This document shows, piece by piece, positions 63,245 to 64,000 of a stretch of 64,000 nucleotides of DNA. Source of the stretch: Sphingomonadales bacterium (lineage in GTDB: Bacteria; Pseudomonadota; Alphaproteobacteria; Sphingomonadales; Sphingomonadaceae); contig JADKCA010000001.1 in NCBI GenBank assembly GCA_016714795.1, forward strand, positions 806,001 through 870,000. The letters run 5' to 3'. The notes under the pieces are model-generated. The model had not been told where the DNA came from. It was given only the letters and a program-made list of their open reading frames with translations, and did not search any database. How positions within the stretch are numbered: position 1 is the first letter of the stretch; each line of letters starts with the position of its first letter. The translations under genes and the position numbers were made by a program.

Positions 63245-63505
63245 TTACTTCGCAGCGTTGGCCACTTCGGCAGCAGCCGCGTTGACGGCGTCCGCACCAG
63301 CTTCAACAGCGTTGCCAGCGGCTTCAACCGTGTTGCCAGCGGCTTCCGTGGCGTCGCCAGCGGCTTCCATCGCACCATTGGCGAGTTCTTCGGTGCCGGC
63401 AGCGGCGGTATCAACAGCGTTGGTGGCGGCGTCTTCAGCCTTGCTGCAAGCAGCGAGACCCAGAGCGGCGGCGAGAACGAGCGAAAGCGTGACAGTCTTC
63501 TTCAT
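63245..63505 (-). CDS. Alanine-rich repeat lipoprotein
   Basis: An 86-residue lipoprotein (MKKTVTLSLVLAAALGLAAC, lipobox LAAC). The mature part is almost only A, E, D, G, N, V and T, with about seven-residue repeats such as EAAGDAT-EAAGNTV-EAAGNAV-EAGADAV. This gives an amphipathic helix resembling entericidin/LEA-like small envelope proteins. Function unknown; a stress or membrane-surface role is only a guess. Confidence 0.75.
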   Translation of the reverse strand: MKKTVTLSLVLAAALGLAACSKAEDAATNAVDTAAAGTEELANGAMEAAGDATEAAGNTVEAAGNAVEAGADAVNAAAAEVANAAK

Positions 63506-63684
63506 GGGTATTCCCTCCCGTTAAAAGTACAAAACGAGCGGTCATCGTGAAAGCCTGTTTGCCTTCTTCGACCGGCGGTTGCCGGAATTAGCGATTCATA
63601 TTCCACTTTGCAACGGGATTTTCAAAGGACAGCGCAGCGCGGCGCAAGACGGTTAAAACTTGGTGCATTTCAGCGCGCTTGACT

Positions 63685-63706
63685 GATATAAAGAATTCTT
63701 TATATC
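63685..63706. promoter_or_regulatory. Perfect 22-base palindrome upstream of an ArsR-type gene
   Basis: The left half GATATAAAGAA is followed directly by its exact complement, ending seven bases before the regulator ATG. It is the most A+T-rich stretch nearby. It probably is the regulator's own operator, overlapping the promoter. Confidence 0.7.
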
Positions 63707-63713
63707 TAAACAT

Positions 63714-64000
63714 ATGTCCAAACCCCTCGACACTTTCCGGGCGCTTGCCGATCCCACCAGGCTGCGAATCATCGCGCTTTTGCGGGCGATGGAATTGTCT
63801 GTTGGCGAACTGGCGCAGGTGGTGGGACAGAGCCAGCCGCGCGTTTCCCGCCATGTGAAAATCCTGTGCGATGCCGGCCTTGCTCAACGCCGCAAAGAGG
63901 GCAGCTGGGTTTTTCTCGTGCCGGGCCTGCCCGAAGCAACACAGAGCATCTTTGCAGCCATTGATGATGGCCATGCCCGATCCGGCGGAGACCATTGGGC
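63714..64000 (+). CDS. ArsR-family regulator, N-terminal part cut by the window edge
   Basis: The visible 95 residues are an ArsR winged helix: LDTFRALADPTRLRIIALLR, then VGELAQVVGQSQPRVSRHVKIL as recognition region and an EGSWVFL wing. No CxC metal motif is seen, so a metal effector is unlikely. In alphaproteobacteria such proteins often continue into a SAM-methyltransferase domain and lie before metF or metH; the cut prevents checking this here. Confidence 0.88.
   Translation, partial: MSKPLDTFRALADPTRLRIIALLRAMELSVGELAQVVGQSQPRVSRHVKILCDAGLAQRRKEGSWVFLVPGLPEATQSIFAAIDDGHARSGGDHW

Noticed and set aside
1..64000. CRISPR arrays, prophage or insertion sequences
   Set aside because: No regularly spaced repeats, transposase, integrase or phage structural genes were seen on either strand.

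Overview
The window is high-G+C, gene-dense DNA from an alphaproteobacterium, most likely a sphingomonad (Sphingomonadaceae). The pointers are three TonB-dependent receptors with sphingomonad-style signal peptides, lignin- and aromatic-type catabolic enzymes, tight ATGA/GTGA/TTGA stop-start overlaps, and dispersed palindromic repeats of the kind scattered through sphingomonad genomes. No CRISPR array, prophage or transposase was seen.

Region 1 (1-15.75 kb) looks like a catabolic locus for an aromatic or hydroxy ketone. A long minus-strand run encodes an MDR reductase, a VOC protein, an MFS carrier, an AraC regulator, a TonB receptor, three tandem cupins of the 2,4'-dihydroxyacetophenone dioxygenase type, a Rieske oxygenase and the start of an SDR. 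A divergent plus-strand operon encodes a Tm-1-like ATP-binding protein, the three separate subunits of a biotin-dependent carboxylase (BCCP, biotin carboxylase, HMGL-type carboxyltransferase) and a HAD phosphatase. An IclR regulator lies between the two, and two similar IclR-type operator candidates sit in front of both arms. Phosphorylation-carboxylation-dephosphorylation of a ketone, as in the bacterial acetovanillone pathways, is the best analogy.

Region 2 (15.78-27.3 kb) is the most informative. It encodes a GH31 enzyme with the sulfoquinovosidase sulfonate-binding residues, an SsuD/SmoC-type flavin monooxygenase, an aldo/keto reductase, a LacI regulator, a TonB receptor, an aldehyde dehydrogenase, an MFS carrier and a YeiH-type sulfite/sulfate exporter. 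Together they outline an oxidative sulfoquinovose desulfurisation (SMO) pathway with TonB/MFS uptake in place of the ABC importer described in Agrobacterium. Two divergent promoters in the locus share an 18/23 operator-like sequence.

Region 3 (27.3-37.7 kb) is an uncharacterised catabolic cluster: TetR with a clear operator, a zinc-type dehydrogenase, a sulfotransferase, a DUF1214-like protein, a Gfo/Idh/MocA oxidoreductase, two SDRs, a LuxR-type regulator, a sugar isomerase-like protein and an acyl-CoA dehydrogenase.

Region 4 (37.8-64 kb) is mostly core genome: GFA protein, valS, MATE pump, hemB, gamma carbonic anhydrase, tRNA-Arg(ACG), DEAD-box helicase, rhodanese, YqgE, tRNA-His(GTG), leucine dehydrogenase, PilZ, bactofilin, 2OG oxygenase, M17 peptidase, TonB receptor, pdxH, CDF transporter, small lipoproteins and an ArsR regulator behind a perfect palindrome. 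valS carries an in-frame palindromic repeat and a low-G+C patch.

Six genes (SDR near 36.35 kb, MATE, hemB, DEAD-box helicase, yqgE, the third TonB receptor) are each broken by a single-base shift. Because they include hemB, sequencing error is the likelier explanation for most, and their boundaries are given as the restored genes.
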